64,000 bases of DNA. It comes from JAGQLF01 sp964437465. GTDB taxonomy: Bacteria; Patescibacteriota; Dojkabacteria; J137. Where the stretch lies: NCBI GenBank assembly GCA_964437465.1, contig CAYTGI010000002.1, positions 1 to 64,000 of the forward strand. The letters run 5' to 3'. Numbering within the stretch: position 1 is the stretch's first letter; each line of letters starts with the position of its first letter. The position numbers and the translations under genes were made by a program. The notes under the pieces were generated by a model, which was given only the letters and a program-made list of their open reading frames with translations, searched no databases and had not been told where the DNA came from. This document shows, in pieces, positions 1-8,543 of the stretch.

Positions 1-131
1 TCTACATCTAAACCTAAAACAACTTGGTTTGGTTCATTTTCTTCTGGGACATATGTAAATGAAAATAAGGTAACAGTTAACGCCATTAACAGTATTCCTG
101 TTATTAAAAAATTTCTTTCCTTTATATCCAT
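1..131 (-). CDS. N-terminus of a membrane-anchored or secreted protein (cut by window edge)
   Basis: A reading frame opens at an ATG at 131 and runs off the left edge of the window. The visible 43 residues begin MDIKERNFLITGILLMALTV, a short charged start followed by a hydrophobic stretch of about 18 residues. That fits a signal peptide or a single membrane anchor with the rest outside the cell. After it comes a polar segment rich in Glu and Asn. The family cannot be told from so little. It lies 21 bases downstream of the flavin reductase on the same strand, so the two may be co-transcribed. Confidence 0.5.
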   Translation of the reverse strand, partial: MDIKERNFLITGILLMALTVTLFSFTYVPEENEPNQVVLGLDV

Positions 132-152
132 GAATTTTAATTAATTAAATCA

Positions 153-701
153 TTATATGTTTTCTCGTCCCCATTTTAAAGCTTTTGCCATCCAAATCAA
201 CTCTTCGTAGCTCTGTCTTACGTATTCTACATAATCAATGTTCTTAATTTGGCCATTATCATCAAACAGATCTCCTACATTGGGAAATTGTATATCTTTA
301 AATGTAGCTACTAAACCTAGTTCTCTAACCACTGGAACTAATGACTCGATAGCTCTAACACCTCCCCAATTTCCTGATGACACTCCTGCGAATGCTACTG
401 GTTTATGAATGTACTTTTTCAACTCACTGTCTAAAAGTCTCTTTAACGAACTTGGAAAGCTATGATTGTATTCAGGAGTTACGATAAAAAAACCATCCGA
501 TTCTTCTACAATTTTTGAATATCTAGGATCTTTTACTTCATCGTCATTACCATCAAACGGAAGATCAAAATCTAGAGGATCTACAAATATAACTTCGATT
601 CCATCTATTTTTTGACCAACTTCAAATACATATTTAGAAGCATGAATTGACTTTCTTTTTTGTCTAGATGTTCCTTGGATAACAGCAATTTTTAGTGGCA
701 T
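153..701 (-). CDS. NAD(P)H-dependent FMN reductase-like flavoprotein
   Basis: This 182-residue protein has the size and layout of the NADPH-dependent FMN reductase family (flavodoxin-like fold). The N-terminus IAVIQGTSRQKRKS is the phosphate-binding loop for FMN. FFIVTPEYNHSFPSSLK at about residues 72-88 is the conserved PEYN motif of the family. VSSGNWGGVRAIE near residue 107 matches the second flavin loop. Such enzymes reduce FMN or quinones and azo compounds with NAD(P)H in the cytoplasm; the true substrate cannot be told. The frame begins at an ATG with no Shine-Dalgarno sequence. The gene is divergent from the sigma-like gene at 842. Confidence 0.85.
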   Translation of the reverse strand: MPLKIAVIQGTSRQKRKSIHASKYVFEVGQKIDGIEVIFVDPLDFDLPFDGNDDEVKDPRYSKIVEESDGFFIVTPEYNHSFPSSLKRLLDSELKKYIHKPVAFAGVSSGNWGGVRAIESLVPVVRELGLVATFKDIQFPNVGDLFDDNGQIKNIDYVEYVRQSYEELIWMAKALKWGRENI

Positions 702-841
702 TTTTCTTTAGTAACTAATGAACTTTAACAGAGATAGAAGTTTTTATCGACTCCAAAAATTCTAACTCGGACAGATTTTTGAGATAATTTTGTAACCTTT
801 TACTTTTTTCTTAGTATAGAGTTAGAAGAGCTCTTAAATTT

Positions 842-1192
842 ATGGAGTCGAGAAACATCGATATATCTCGGTTGTTTTTAGAAAATTACAAACAGATATA
901 CAATTATGTGCTTTTTAGGATTAACGGAATTAAAGAGGATGCTGAAGATATTTCTCATGAAGTATTTTTAAAAGCTGCTAAATATTCTTATTCTTATGAT
1001 TCTAAATTTGGTACCGAAAAAACATGGCTTTTTACTATAGCGAGGAATACTTTAAAGGATTACTATTCAAAAACGGTTAAAAATAATACTTTAGATCTTT
1101 CTGAGATCGAGGAAGGGTTGATAAAAGATAGTAAACAATTTGAATTTATAGATAAAGATATTTTGATTTATTTTCCTGCGATTGCTAACTAA
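842..1192 (+). CDS. ECF sigma factor-like protein with region 2 only
   Basis: The 116-residue product resembles the first half of an extracytoplasmic-function sigma factor. FLENYKQIYNYVLFRI is region 2.1, EDAEDISHEVFLKAAKY is the core-binding region 2.2, and TEKTWLFTIARNTLKDYYSK is region 2.3-2.4, which melts and reads the -10 element. An intact ECF sigma would continue for about 70 residues with region 4. Here the protein stops after a short linker at IYFPAIAN. Neither other frame continues into a region 4, and a terminator follows at once, so a simple frameshift does not explain the loss. It may be a remnant or a functional region-2-only regulator. No anti-sigma gene is next to it. Confidence 0.7.
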   Translation: MESRNIDISRLFLENYKQIYNYVLFRINGIKEDAEDISHEVFLKAAKYSYSYDSKFGTEKTWLFTIARNTLKDYYSKTVKNNTLDLSEIEEGLIKDSKQFEFIDKDILIYFPAIAN

Positions 1193-1197
1193 TATGA

Positions 1198-1225
1198 AGA
1201 GAGCCTAAAAGGCTCTCTTTTTTTT
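1198..1225 (+). terminator. Rho-independent terminator after the sigma-like gene
   Basis: AGAGAGCC pairs with GGCTCTCT around an AAAA-type loop and is followed by eight T. It starts six bases after the stop codon. Confidence 0.85.
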
Positions 1226-1294
1226 AAAATCTTGTATCATAAAAGTACCCAATTGTATTAAAATCATAAAGAATACTTTATTAAAAATAGTTTA

Positions 1295-2412
1295 ATGATT
1301 CAATTTTTTTACACTAACCTAGTAAAACCTGTTTTTTTCAAAATGGATCCAGAAAAAGTCCACGATAAGATTTTAGTCGTTGGTAGTTTTCTTGGGTCAA
1401 CTCCAATAACAAGGTNNNNNNNNNNTTTTTAGTAAAACTAATTTTTAAATATAAAAATAAAAGCCTTGAGACTGTAATTCATGGAATAAAATTTGAAAAT
1501 CCGATCGGATTATCTGCTGGTTTTGATAAGGATGGAAAGCTTGTCAATATTTTAAATCAGGTTGGATTTGGTTTTATGCAGGTAGGTTCTGTTACTTCTG
1601 ATGAATATGAAGGAAATCCAACACCAAGACTTTATAGGCTAAAAAAATCAAACGGCCTTGTTGTTTATTATGGTCTGAAGAATGAAGGTAAAGAAAAGGT
1701 TCTAAAACGACTAAAAAATAAAAATATTCCTAAAAACTTTCCTATAAGCATATCTATTGCTAAAACTAACTCTGATAAAACCAAAGATGAGAAAGATGGA
1801 ATAGAAGATTATTATGAAACATATAAATATTTTAACGATAAGGAATTTGGTAGTTTCTACACTATTAATATCTCTTGCCCTAATACCTTTGGAGGTGAAC
1901 CATTCACTACTCCATTCAAGTTAGAGAGACTTCTTAAACGCTTACGAGAGGTGAAAAGTGAGAAGCCATTATATATAAAAATGCCGCTAGAAATGCCTTG
2001 GGAGGATTTTGATGGATTATTAAAAGTCGCAATAAAATATGAAGTTGACGGGGTAATCATAGCCAACCTTGTAAAAGATAGAGAATCAAATAAAGAGATT
2101 CTTGATGATATACCTGAGAATATTAAAGGAGGGATAAGTGGGCGTCCAACAAAGGAACTAAGTAATGAGAAAATATCTAAGACATATGAAAAATATGGTG
2201 ATAAATTGAAAATTATTGGTGTGGGAGGTGTTTTTAATGCTGAGGATGCTTATGAAAAAATTAAACTCGGTTCTTCACTAGTTCAGTTAATTACTGGAAT
2301 GATTTATGAAGGCCCTCAGATGGTTGGAGAAATTAATAGGGGTTTAGTAAAATTGATGAGAAAAGATGGATTTAATAATATTTCAGAAGCTGTAGGTTCA
2401 GCACACAGATAA
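1295..2412 (+). CDS. pyrD: Dihydroorotate dehydrogenase, class 2-like (interrupted by a scaffold gap)
   Basis: Oxidises dihydroorotate to orotate in pyrimidine synthesis. The start MIQFFYTNLVKPVFFKMDPE with the following EKVHDKIL matches the class 2 N-terminal helices. A 10-N gap at 1416-1425 follows, and the downstream frame differs by one, as expected if the gap length is arbitrary. After the gap GIKFENPIGLSAGFDKDG is the FMN-binding start of the barrel, GGISGRPTKELS and GVGGVFNAEDAYEKI are class 2 signatures, and SLVQLITGMIYEGP ends the barrel. The catalytic base position reads NISCPNT, a Cys where class 2 enzymes have Ser and class 1 enzymes have Cys. The stop abuts the next gene's ATG. 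Confidence 0.9.
1416..1425. other. Scaffold gap (10 N) inside pyrD
   Basis: A run of exactly ten N. The pyrD frame before and after it differs by one, so the true length is not 10. A few codons between residue 40 and the FMN-binding region are missing. Confidence 0.95.
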
Positions 2413-3096
2413 ATGGATTTAGTAGGAAAGACAGTTTTAATTACAGGCTCGAATGGAGGGATAGGATCTGCACTTGTTAAAAGATTTAAAGATTGTAGAC
2501 TTATTCTTGTCGATAAAGGAGAAGATATTAACTACGAAATAGCTTCTACATATTTCATGTGTGATTTTACTAATAGGGATGAATTGATTGAAGTTGTTTC
2601 TAAAATTAAAGATCAGTTTCTAAAGATTGATATATTAATAAATAATGCTGGCATTGGAATTTATAAACCTTTTGATGAAACTACAATAGAGGATTTTGAT
2701 GAATCTTTTCAGATTAATGTAAACGCGCCTTTTTTATTTATCAAAATGCTTAAGGATAACTTAGATAAAAGTAATATTAAGACTGTAATAAATATAGGGT
2801 CTTTTGTTGGTGTTGAGCCGGTAGTAAATAGGAGTATTTATTGTAGTACTAAATATGCTCTTCGTGGAATGTCTTTAGTGCTATCTAAGGAGCTTACCAC
2901 CTTTAATATTAGCTACTTTAGATTAGGAAGTGTGTTAACTTCTTTTGGATCATTAGAGATTAAAGACAAGGAAAAACTAGAAGAACAGGGTAAAAAATAT
3001 TTAAAACCAGAAGAGGTCGCAGATACAATCTATACTAATATTGAAAATAATACTTTAAAACCCGAGATAGTTTTAGATAAACAGAGAGGAGAATAA
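2413..3096 (+). CDS. Short-chain dehydrogenase/reductase
   Basis: This 227-residue protein is a classical SDR. The cofactor loop TGSNGGIG lies at residues 11-18, ILINNAGIG at about 76-84 is the NNAG motif, and the catalytic pair Tyr-x3-Lys is in IYCSTKYALRG near residue 146 with a Ser about 13 residues before. Such enzymes interconvert alcohols and ketones with NAD(P)H; the substrate is not evident. The ATG follows the pyrD stop with no gap, so the two genes are probably translated from one message. That coupling does not prove a role in pyrimidine metabolism. The C-terminus lies inside a terminator hairpin. Confidence 0.85.
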   Translation: MDLVGKTVLITGSNGGIGSALVKRFKDCRLILVDKGEDINYEIASTYFMCDFTNRDELIEVVSKIKDQFLKIDILINNAGIGIYKPFDETTIEDFDESFQINVNAPFLFIKMLKDNLDKSNIKTVINIGSFVGVEPVVNRSIYCSTKYALRGMSLVLSKELTTFNISYFRLGSVLTSFGSLEIKDKEKLEEQGKKYLKPEEVADTIYTNIENNTLKPEIVLDKQRGE

Positions 3097-3110
3097 CTCT
3101 CCTCTTTTAA
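3085..3110. terminator. Bidirectional terminator between convergent genes
   Basis: AGAGGAGA (3085-3092) pairs with TCTCCTCT (3098-3105), followed by a T run on the plus strand. The stem overlaps the SDR stop codon, and the convergent secreted-protein gene ends at 3122. Confidence 0.75.
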
Positions 3111-3121
3111 AAATCTTGTTT

Positions 3122-3775
3122 TTACTTAATAAACATACTTCTCCATACAATTGGTGTTGAAATTGAGTTGCATGCAATTTCTGTTTCACCATTGAATGGC
3201 ATATATGAAATATTTCTAGTTTTTCCAGCTGGAATTCCCAATTCTGCATAGTTTTTTGGATTGTGAGTTCTTTCTCCATAAAAGTTGAACCCAACTTTAC
3301 AAGTTACATAGTCACTAGTATTGTTAGCTATTACTATAGGTTTTCCACTATCAATTCTATATCTAACATTTACATTTCCAATGTTTTTTCCGTTTGGATT
3401 AAACGCAAGAGCTAAAGACTTTCTATTACTGTTTGGTCTTTCAGTTGAAGGCTCGAAGTCGAATCTCCCTCCATCCTCTTTTACAACTTCAGCAACTAAT
3501 CTTTTAAGATCTGTAGCATTGATATCTCTACAATCTAACCTAACTGATTTACCGTTAGGAACATTATTGTATAGAGACTTAATTATCGAGATATAGTTCC
3601 AATGAGGAATTACTCTAGAATCTTCATACAAAGCATATTGATACTTTGAAGGTATACACTGTGTATAATCAAAGATTCGAGTTGGTTTTGCTGCTTCAAC
3701 ATTAGTTGATGTCATTGCAGCGAAGCTTGTAGTAACGATTATTGCTACTACTGCGAAAGTTAGTACTTTCTTCAT
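3122..3775 (-). CDS. Secreted protein of unknown function with signal peptide
   Basis: The frame stays open upstream to 3835, but the ATG at 3775 is the likelier start because it gives a textbook signal peptide: MKKVLTFAVVAIIVTTSFAA followed by a probable cleavage after NVEA. The mature part is about 190 residues. It contains several cysteines, a motif LDCRDINATDLKRL, and a C-terminal stretch with Asn and Thr of a beta-rich character. I do not recognise a family. A TATTAT hexamer about 25 bases upstream of the start could be its -10 element. Confidence 0.7.
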   Translation of the reverse strand: MKKVLTFAVVAIIVTTSFAAMTSTNVEAAKPTRIFDYTQCIPSKYQYALYEDSRVIPHWNYISIIKSLYNNVPNGKSVRLDCRDINATDLKRLVAEVVKEDGGRFDFEPSTERPNSNRKSLALAFNPNGKNIGNVNVRYRIDSGKPIVIANNTSDYVTCKVGFNFYGERTHNPKNYAELGIPAGKTRNISYMPFNGETEIACNSISTPIVWRSMFIK

Positions 3776-4249
3776 AAAAAAAAATAATAAAAATATAATA
3801 CGACGCCTTATTTTGTTGACGATGTTAGGCGACATATACTATGTAAGACTGTTTTTCTCCAAAAAAGTGACAAAAAAGATTTTTTAGCTCTCTGTGAACA
3901 TAAACCTGCTAAAGTAGCTAATGTACTTACTCAAATAATTATAAGGATAAGCTGGGTAGTTGTTGAATTATTACAACTTTTGGCATTTGAGTATAAGTTG
4001 AAGCTGGTGTTTCTTTTAGGTAACTATGTCTTTGTCTTGTTCAGAGATTACTAGGCTCTGTAAGAGTACTTAATCTTCTAAATTACTATTACAAAAAACT
4101 GTATCACTTTTATGTATTACTGCTTCTAGTGGAATAGTTTGAACACTTACTAAAAGTATGAATTATAATATAAAGAAACTAGATATAATGGCTATTTACT
4201 TCATATATTTTCTCCAGATATATTATAATTACAAGCTTAATAAGTATAG
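3776..4249. other. Long intergenic region with possible structured RNA
   Basis: There is no convincing gene in about 470 bases between the divergent secreted-protein and dus genes. It holds a probable promoter for each side. For dus a TATAAT-like box near 4220 is visible. Near the middle is one clear nested inverted repeat, listed separately. The rest is AT-rich sequence in which I recognise no known RNA family. Confidence 0.6.
3925..3998. ncRNA. Candidate structured RNA element (nested inverted repeat)
   Basis: ACTTACTCAAAT (3925-3936) can pair with ATTTGAGTATAAGT (3985-3998) as a 12-pair stem with a two-base bulge. Inside it AGTTGT (3958-3963) pairs with ACAACT (3973-3978). The nested two-stem shape in a long non-coding gap suggests a small RNA or a leader element. 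There is no T run after it, so it is not a simple terminator. Strand and function are unknown. Confidence 0.3.
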
Positions 4250-5206
4250 ATGAATTTCTGGAAAGATTTACAAAAACCATTTTCGATATTAGCTCCAATG
4301 GAGGATGTTACCGATGTAGTTTTTAGAAAGTTAATAGCTGAGTGTGGAAGACCTGATGTTTTTTTTACTGAGTTTACTAGTGCAGAAGGGATGTTCTCTC
4401 CTGGAAGAGATCGAGTTATCAAAAGATTAAGATTTGAAAAAGATGAGGGGCCGATAGTTGCTCAAATTTGGGGTAAGAGACCTGAGAATTATTTTAAAGC
4501 AGCTAAAGATATTGTAGGTATGGGATTTGATGGGGTGGATATAAATATGGGTTGTCCTGTTAAGAAAATTGTTAAACAAGGGGTATGCTCTGCTCTTATT
4601 GATAACCAGAGCCTAGCTTCCGAAGTAATTACTGCCACTTTAGAAGGAGCAAATGGGAAAATTCCAGTAAGTGTAAAAACAAGAATGGGTTTTAAAAATA
4701 ATAAGACTGAAGAATGGTCAGAGTTTTTACTTAATCACAATATTCAGGCCTTAACGATGCATGGAAGAATTGCAAAAGAGATGTCAAAGAAACCTGCTAA
4801 TTGGGAAGAGATAAAAAGAGTTGTAGAGATTAGAGATTCTATGAAGAAAGATATAGTAATTATTGGAAATGGTGATGTTGAGAGTTTTGAAGAGATTCAA
4901 GAGAAACATGAAATGTACGGAGTTGATGGTGTTATGATAGGAAGAGGTGTTTTTAAGGATCCGTTTATTTTCAATCCTAATAGGAGTTTTGACGATTTAT
5001 CTGTAGAAGAAAAACTAAATTTATTATTAAAACACGTTGAGCTATTTGTTGACGAATGGGGAGATTCAAAACATTTTCTAATTTTGAGACGTTTCTTCAA
5101 GATATACGCCAATGGTTTTGATAACGCTTCAGAAATTAGAGATAAGTTAATGAATTCTGAGGATATAAGGGAGGTTAGAGATATTATAAAGAGTTTTGCT
5201 TCATAA
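4250..5206 (+). CDS. dus: tRNA-dihydrouridine synthase
   Basis: This 318-residue FMN enzyme reduces uridines in tRNA loops. The N-terminus holds FSILAPMEDVTDVVFRKL, the FMN-binding start of the TIM barrel. VDINMGCPVKKIVKQGVCSA at about residues 96-115 carries the catalytic Cys of the GCP motif. Further barrel motifs are VSVKTRMGF, LTMHGRIAKEMSKKPANW and GNGDVES, and the phosphate-binding end is GVMIGRGVFKDPF. The length is typical of the DusA/B group; which uridine position it modifies cannot be told. It starts at an ATG without a Shine-Dalgarno sequence. Confidence 0.93.
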   Translation: MNFWKDLQKPFSILAPMEDVTDVVFRKLIAECGRPDVFFTEFTSAEGMFSPGRDRVIKRLRFEKDEGPIVAQIWGKRPENYFKAAKDIVGMGFDGVDINMGCPVKKIVKQGVCSALIDNQSLASEVITATLEGANGKIPVSVKTRMGFKNNKTEEWSEFLLNHNIQALTMHGRIAKEMSKKPANWEEIKRVVEIRDSMKKDIVIIGNGDVESFEEIQEKHEMYGVDGVMIGRGVFKDPFIFNPNRSFDDLSVEEKLNLLLKHVELFVDEWGDSKHFLILRRFFKIYANGFDNASEIRDKLMNSEDIREVRDIIKSFAS

Positions 5207-5260
5207 CTTTCTTTTGCTAAATTTTACAAGTGGCTTTTTAATTTTTTATAAAGCAAAGCA

Positions 5261-6349
5261 ATGTCTTCAGATGTTGAAGATCCAGATTCGGAAAGTTTAC
5301 CCTACGAATACAATTTTAACGATGGTCCACGAGTAGATCCAGAGGTCTTTACAAGAGCATTTTCTGTAGGTCTTGAGTTTCTTGCAACTTCAACAAATAA
5401 GGCACTTATCGATGCTGAAAACGGCAAAGTTGACTTTAGGGCTGTAAATTCTTTGATGGTACAGTTTAGAGAGATGAAAGGAATATTTAAATCATATAGA
5501 CAGTTAGATGTTCCTTCAATTCAGGATGATACACAAAGAACAATTATGCTAGGGCATTTACATGATATAGCAACACCTATGCTAAGGATTTCAGGTCAGA
5601 TGAAAATCCTGGGTCTCTTAGCCAATGATCAAGGTTCACCAGAGCAGTTTGGAGATGCTTTCTCTGAAATTTTATCAAGCACTAAAGAGATAAAAGAGAT
5701 TGTAGGGTTTCTAACAAGAGAGCTTAATGGAGGAGATATGCAAATACAAACGGTGAATATTCCAAGTTTTATTCAAAGGACATTAAGTTTTGCAAGATCA
5801 TTTACTAACGGTCGAGAGGTAATTATTCATCCTACAGGAGATATGCATACAATGTATAGGTCAATTTTTGAAAGAGAGCGTCCAACTGCAAAAGAAGGTG
5901 ATAAAGAAAGCCAAATCATGGCCGAAAACTTCGATAAATTAATGCATGCAATACTTCTTACTTCTAGAACGAATCTTGATAAAGAATTCCCAGAAGATTT
6001 TCCTGTAGATCCGAAAATTCTTAAAACTATTTTTTTAAATTTTCTATCGAATGCAGTTAAATATTCATTTCAAGAAACCCCTATCGAGATCGGTGTTCGG
6101 TTAAGAGAAGATATGGTTTCCGTTTATGTTGTTAATCAAGGGGTAGGTATAAATGAAGATGAGCTAGAGAAAGTCTTTGATTTTGGATATAGAGCTAGTA
6201 ATGTTAGACATACGAAAATTCCAGGTTCTGGTGTTGGATTAGGAACCTGTAGTAGATTAGCTGAGCAACATGGAGGCTATCTTAGAGCTTCTCAAATTGG
6301 TAAATCTACAATATTTGAAGCCCACATTCCCCGATTAGAAGAGAACTAG
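5261..6349 (+). CDS. Soluble sensor histidine kinase (HATPase) 1
   Basis: The 362-residue protein has no signal or membrane segment and no recognisable sensor domain. A histidine box occurs near residue 99 (GHLHDIATPML). The ATPase domain follows: the N box is NFLSNAVKYS near residue 260, the G1 box is VNQGVGI (Asn in place of the usual Asp of DxGxG), and the G2 box is GSGVGLG near 321. About 130 N-terminal residues are acidic and helical. It is followed 31 bases later by a second kinase of similar build, and no response regulator gene is near. The pair could phosphorylate a distant regulator. Confidence 0.8.
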   Translation: MSSDVEDPDSESLPYEYNFNDGPRVDPEVFTRAFSVGLEFLATSTNKALIDAENGKVDFRAVNSLMVQFREMKGIFKSYRQLDVPSIQDDTQRTIMLGHLHDIATPMLRISGQMKILGLLANDQGSPEQFGDAFSEILSSTKEIKEIVGFLTRELNGGDMQIQTVNIPSFIQRTLSFARSFTNGREVIIHPTGDMHTMYRSIFERERPTAKEGDKESQIMAENFDKLMHAILLTSRTNLDKEFPEDFPVDPKILKTIFLNFLSNAVKYSFQETPIEIGVRLREDMVSVYVVNQGVGINEDELEKVFDFGYRASNVRHTKIPGSGVGLGTCSRLAEQHGGYLRASQIGKSTIFEAHIPRLEEN

Positions 6350-6380
6350 ATTTTTAGAGAATCTTTGGTATTATATTTGG

Positions 6381-7307
6381 GTGACAAATGTTTTAAGTGA
6401 AGAACCCGAATCTGAAAAAAGTACTGAGTTAATTGAAGCTAAAAGAGATTTAGCTTTACAATCAGATAAACTTCGATTAGCAAATAATTCTCTCCGGGAT
6501 CAGATTTCAAGAGTTCATGAGGATGGACAGGTAGCAACTCACGCGGCTCTTACATATCATCTTCAAGAAGTTGATGTTAATTTAGACATCTTGAGAGAAA
6601 AGTCTAAGAATCCAGTGCTTTTAGAATATCGCGATATTATTCGATTTCATTGTCACGATATTGGGAATAGAATTACAGCAATAAATGCTAGCTTTAGTAT
6701 TTTTAGAAAAGTAAAAGATAATCCAGAGCTTATCTCTAAGGTAGCTAATGAGCTAAATCCACATTTAGATGCTATAGACTTGTATTTAGATCTTATGCAT
6801 AAATGGATAAATGATGAGGGGTTAGATGTCAAAGAAATAAATTTACATGAGTTTCTAACTAGAGTTCGAGATGAAAATAGTTCAAGGTTTACAACAGGAA
6901 GAATAGTTTTTTGGGATTGGAAAATGATTGGAAAGGACGATTTTTCAAGTTTTGATAAAGATAGGCTTGCTATGTGTATTAGCAATTTATTAGAAAATGC
7001 AAGAAAGTATCAAATTCCTGAAACTCCAATTAGTAGTAGAGTATATATTGAAGATGATAATTTTGTTATAGCTATAACTAATGGAGTCAATCCCAAAGAT
7101 GAAGAATTTGGAGATGAAATATATATACCAGGTAAACGATCTGATAGCGCAATTGATTCAGAAATAAAGGGGACAGGACTAGGGTTAGCTTATGTAAGAA
7201 TGGTAATGGAGTTACATGGAGGGAAGATTTATCATAACTTCCAAACTCATAACGATGGGAAAGATGTGACTTTTTATTTGGTTCTACCAATTTATCACAA
7301 TACTTAA
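6381..7307 (+). CDS. Soluble sensor histidine kinase (HATPase) 2
   Basis: It begins at a GTG. The 308-residue product starts with a predicted coiled coil (about residues 10-75, rich in Lys, Glu and Leu). A histidine box FHCHDIGNRI follows near residue 90, then an ATPase domain with N box SNLLENARKY near 203 and G2 box GTGLGLAYVRMVMELHGG near 264. The G1 box is not conserved, reading ITNGVNPKDEEF. There is no membrane segment. The tandem arrangement with the preceding kinase suggests duplication or a heteromeric kinase. A TATTAT hexamer six bases before the GTG may be a -10 box giving an almost leaderless message. Confidence 0.78.
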   Translation: MTNVLSEEPESEKSTELIEAKRDLALQSDKLRLANNSLRDQISRVHEDGQVATHAALTYHLQEVDVNLDILREKSKNPVLLEYRDIIRFHCHDIGNRITAINASFSIFRKVKDNPELISKVANELNPHLDAIDLYLDLMHKWINDEGLDVKEINLHEFLTRVRDENSSRFTTGRIVFWDWKMIGKDDFSSFDKDRLAMCISNLLENARKYQIPETPISSRVYIEDDNFVIAITNGVNPKDEEFGDEIYIPGKRSDSAIDSEIKGTGLGLAYVRMVMELHGGKIYHNFQTHNDGKDVTFYLVLPIYHNT

Positions 7308-7359
7308 GATCATTTTTCTGCTATAGTCATATTATATTATTAATTTTATAAAACTTTTA

Positions 7360-8154
7360 ATGGAAGAAGAAAAGAAAGTTCAATCAGAGGATAACTCTTC
7401 TGAAAAAGAAGTCTCAAAAAATGAGCAAGAATCTACAAAAATGCAAAGTGTAGAAAAAGCAAATTCAGCTCCGATGAATCCTATAATATTGGTCGTAGCT
7501 ATTGTTGTTTTAGTTGCTGTTATTGCTGGAATATTTTTTCTTGTTAATGGGGGAGGAGGATTAGATCTATCTAACGAAGCACAAAGACAAGAATTTTATG
7601 ATTCTGCAAGAGAAGAATTTGTAAATTTTGAAGGGGTGATTACATTAAGTGTTGAAGAGGCAGGAGAAGAATTAAGTTTTGGAATCGATACTGTTAATAA
7701 TAGAATTGATGCGAGTGCAGCTATCTCATTACTTCTTGGGCTTGGAGGTGAAGACATAGGAATTGAAAGTTTCATTGTAGATCAAGCAGAAGGACGAAGC
7801 TATATGCAAATAAACGGGGAATGGTACTATCTTGTTGATGAATCACTAACTCTTGATTCAGATTCACTTTTTGAAGGAATAGATGAGCAGTTTGATGCTT
7901 CCAACGTAACATTTGATGGTGAAGTTGATTGTCCAACAGGAGAAGGAATGTGTTATCAGTTAACTAATGAGGAAGGAACTGCATATTTCGATCAAGACTC
8001 AAAACTACCAGTTTATGTTGAACCATCTGGAGATGATGAGGGGTCAAAGGTAAGTGTTGCTTATGATCGAGGTGCTGAGATCTCAGTTTCTGAAGATGCT
8101 GAAGAATTAGATCAAGATCAGTTAACAGAGTTACTATTAGGAGGATTAGAATAA
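7360..8154 (+). CDS. Membrane-anchored extracytoplasmic protein, unknown family
   Basis: The first 45 residues are charged and probably cytoplasmic. A membrane segment PIILVVAIVVLVAVIAGIFF follows at about residues 46-65. The external part of about 200 residues is acidic and rich in Gly, Ser and Asp. Phrases such as RSYMQINGEWYYLVDES recall the LppX/LprG-like beta-sheet lipoproteins, but I cannot confirm this. Two cysteines (CPTGEGMC) could form a disulfide. It follows the second kinase by 52 bases on the same strand. The protein at 40506-42188 has the same plan and a comparable motif (VIDGIAYLYTERLENN), so they may be related. Confidence 0.6.
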   Translation: MEEEKKVQSEDNSSEKEVSKNEQESTKMQSVEKANSAPMNPIILVVAIVVLVAVIAGIFFLVNGGGGLDLSNEAQRQEFYDSAREEFVNFEGVITLSVEEAGEELSFGIDTVNNRIDASAAISLLLGLGGEDIGIESFIVDQAEGRSYMQINGEWYYLVDESLTLDSDSLFEGIDEQFDASNVTFDGEVDCPTGEGMCYQLTNEEGTAYFDQDSKLPVYVEPSGDDEGSKVSVAYDRGAEISVSEDAEELDQDQLTELLLGGLE

Positions 8155-8167
8155 TCTATGTTTAAAA

Positions 8168-8198
8168 TAAAAAGAGCTCATTTACTGGGCTCTTTTTT
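8168..8198. terminator. Bidirectional terminator
   Basis: AAAAGAGC pairs with GCTCTTTT around a ten-base loop and is followed by T residues. The stem overlaps the last codons of the minus-strand gene that ends at 8178. Confidence 0.75.
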
Positions 8199-8507
8199 GT
8201 TGAATAGACTTCTGATAAAAATATATGGTAGAGCTCCAAATGATCCTATAAACATCGTTATTATTCCAAAAGGATATCTGAATATTCCAGTTTTCCTATC
8301 ATTTAGTATCCAATAAGAAACTATTGTACTTAAAGCTCCTATATCCATAAACATACCTCTTGCGAACTGACTTTTCTTTAATGTTTCTACATTTCCAATT
8401 TGATCTTTCTTAAATATTTTTGGATCATTTTTCATATACAGTATTAATAAAATCCATGTAATTAATGCATAAACTCCTAGTTTTTTATCTGACAATTTCC
8501 TATTCAT
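8178..8507 (-). CDS. Small integral membrane protein, possibly DUF2834-like
   Basis: This 109-residue protein has three hydrophobic segments: YALITWILLILYM near residue 14, a glycine-rich segment with MDIGALSTIVSYWIL near residue 57, and FGIITMFIGSFGALPYIFI near residue 82. The length, the acidic residue in the second segment and the Phe-Gly-rich third segment recall small DUF2834-type membrane proteins, but the match is only by eye. It stands alone between convergent and divergent neighbours. No function can be given. Confidence 0.6.
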   Translation of the reverse strand: MNRKLSDKKLGVYALITWILLILYMKNDPKIFKKDQIGNVETLKKSQFARGMFMDIGALSTIVSYWILNDRKTGIFRYPFGIITMFIGSFGALPYIFIRSLFNKKEPSK

Positions 8508-8543
8508 AATTAATTGTACTATTAATCAGTCTGAAAATTTAGG

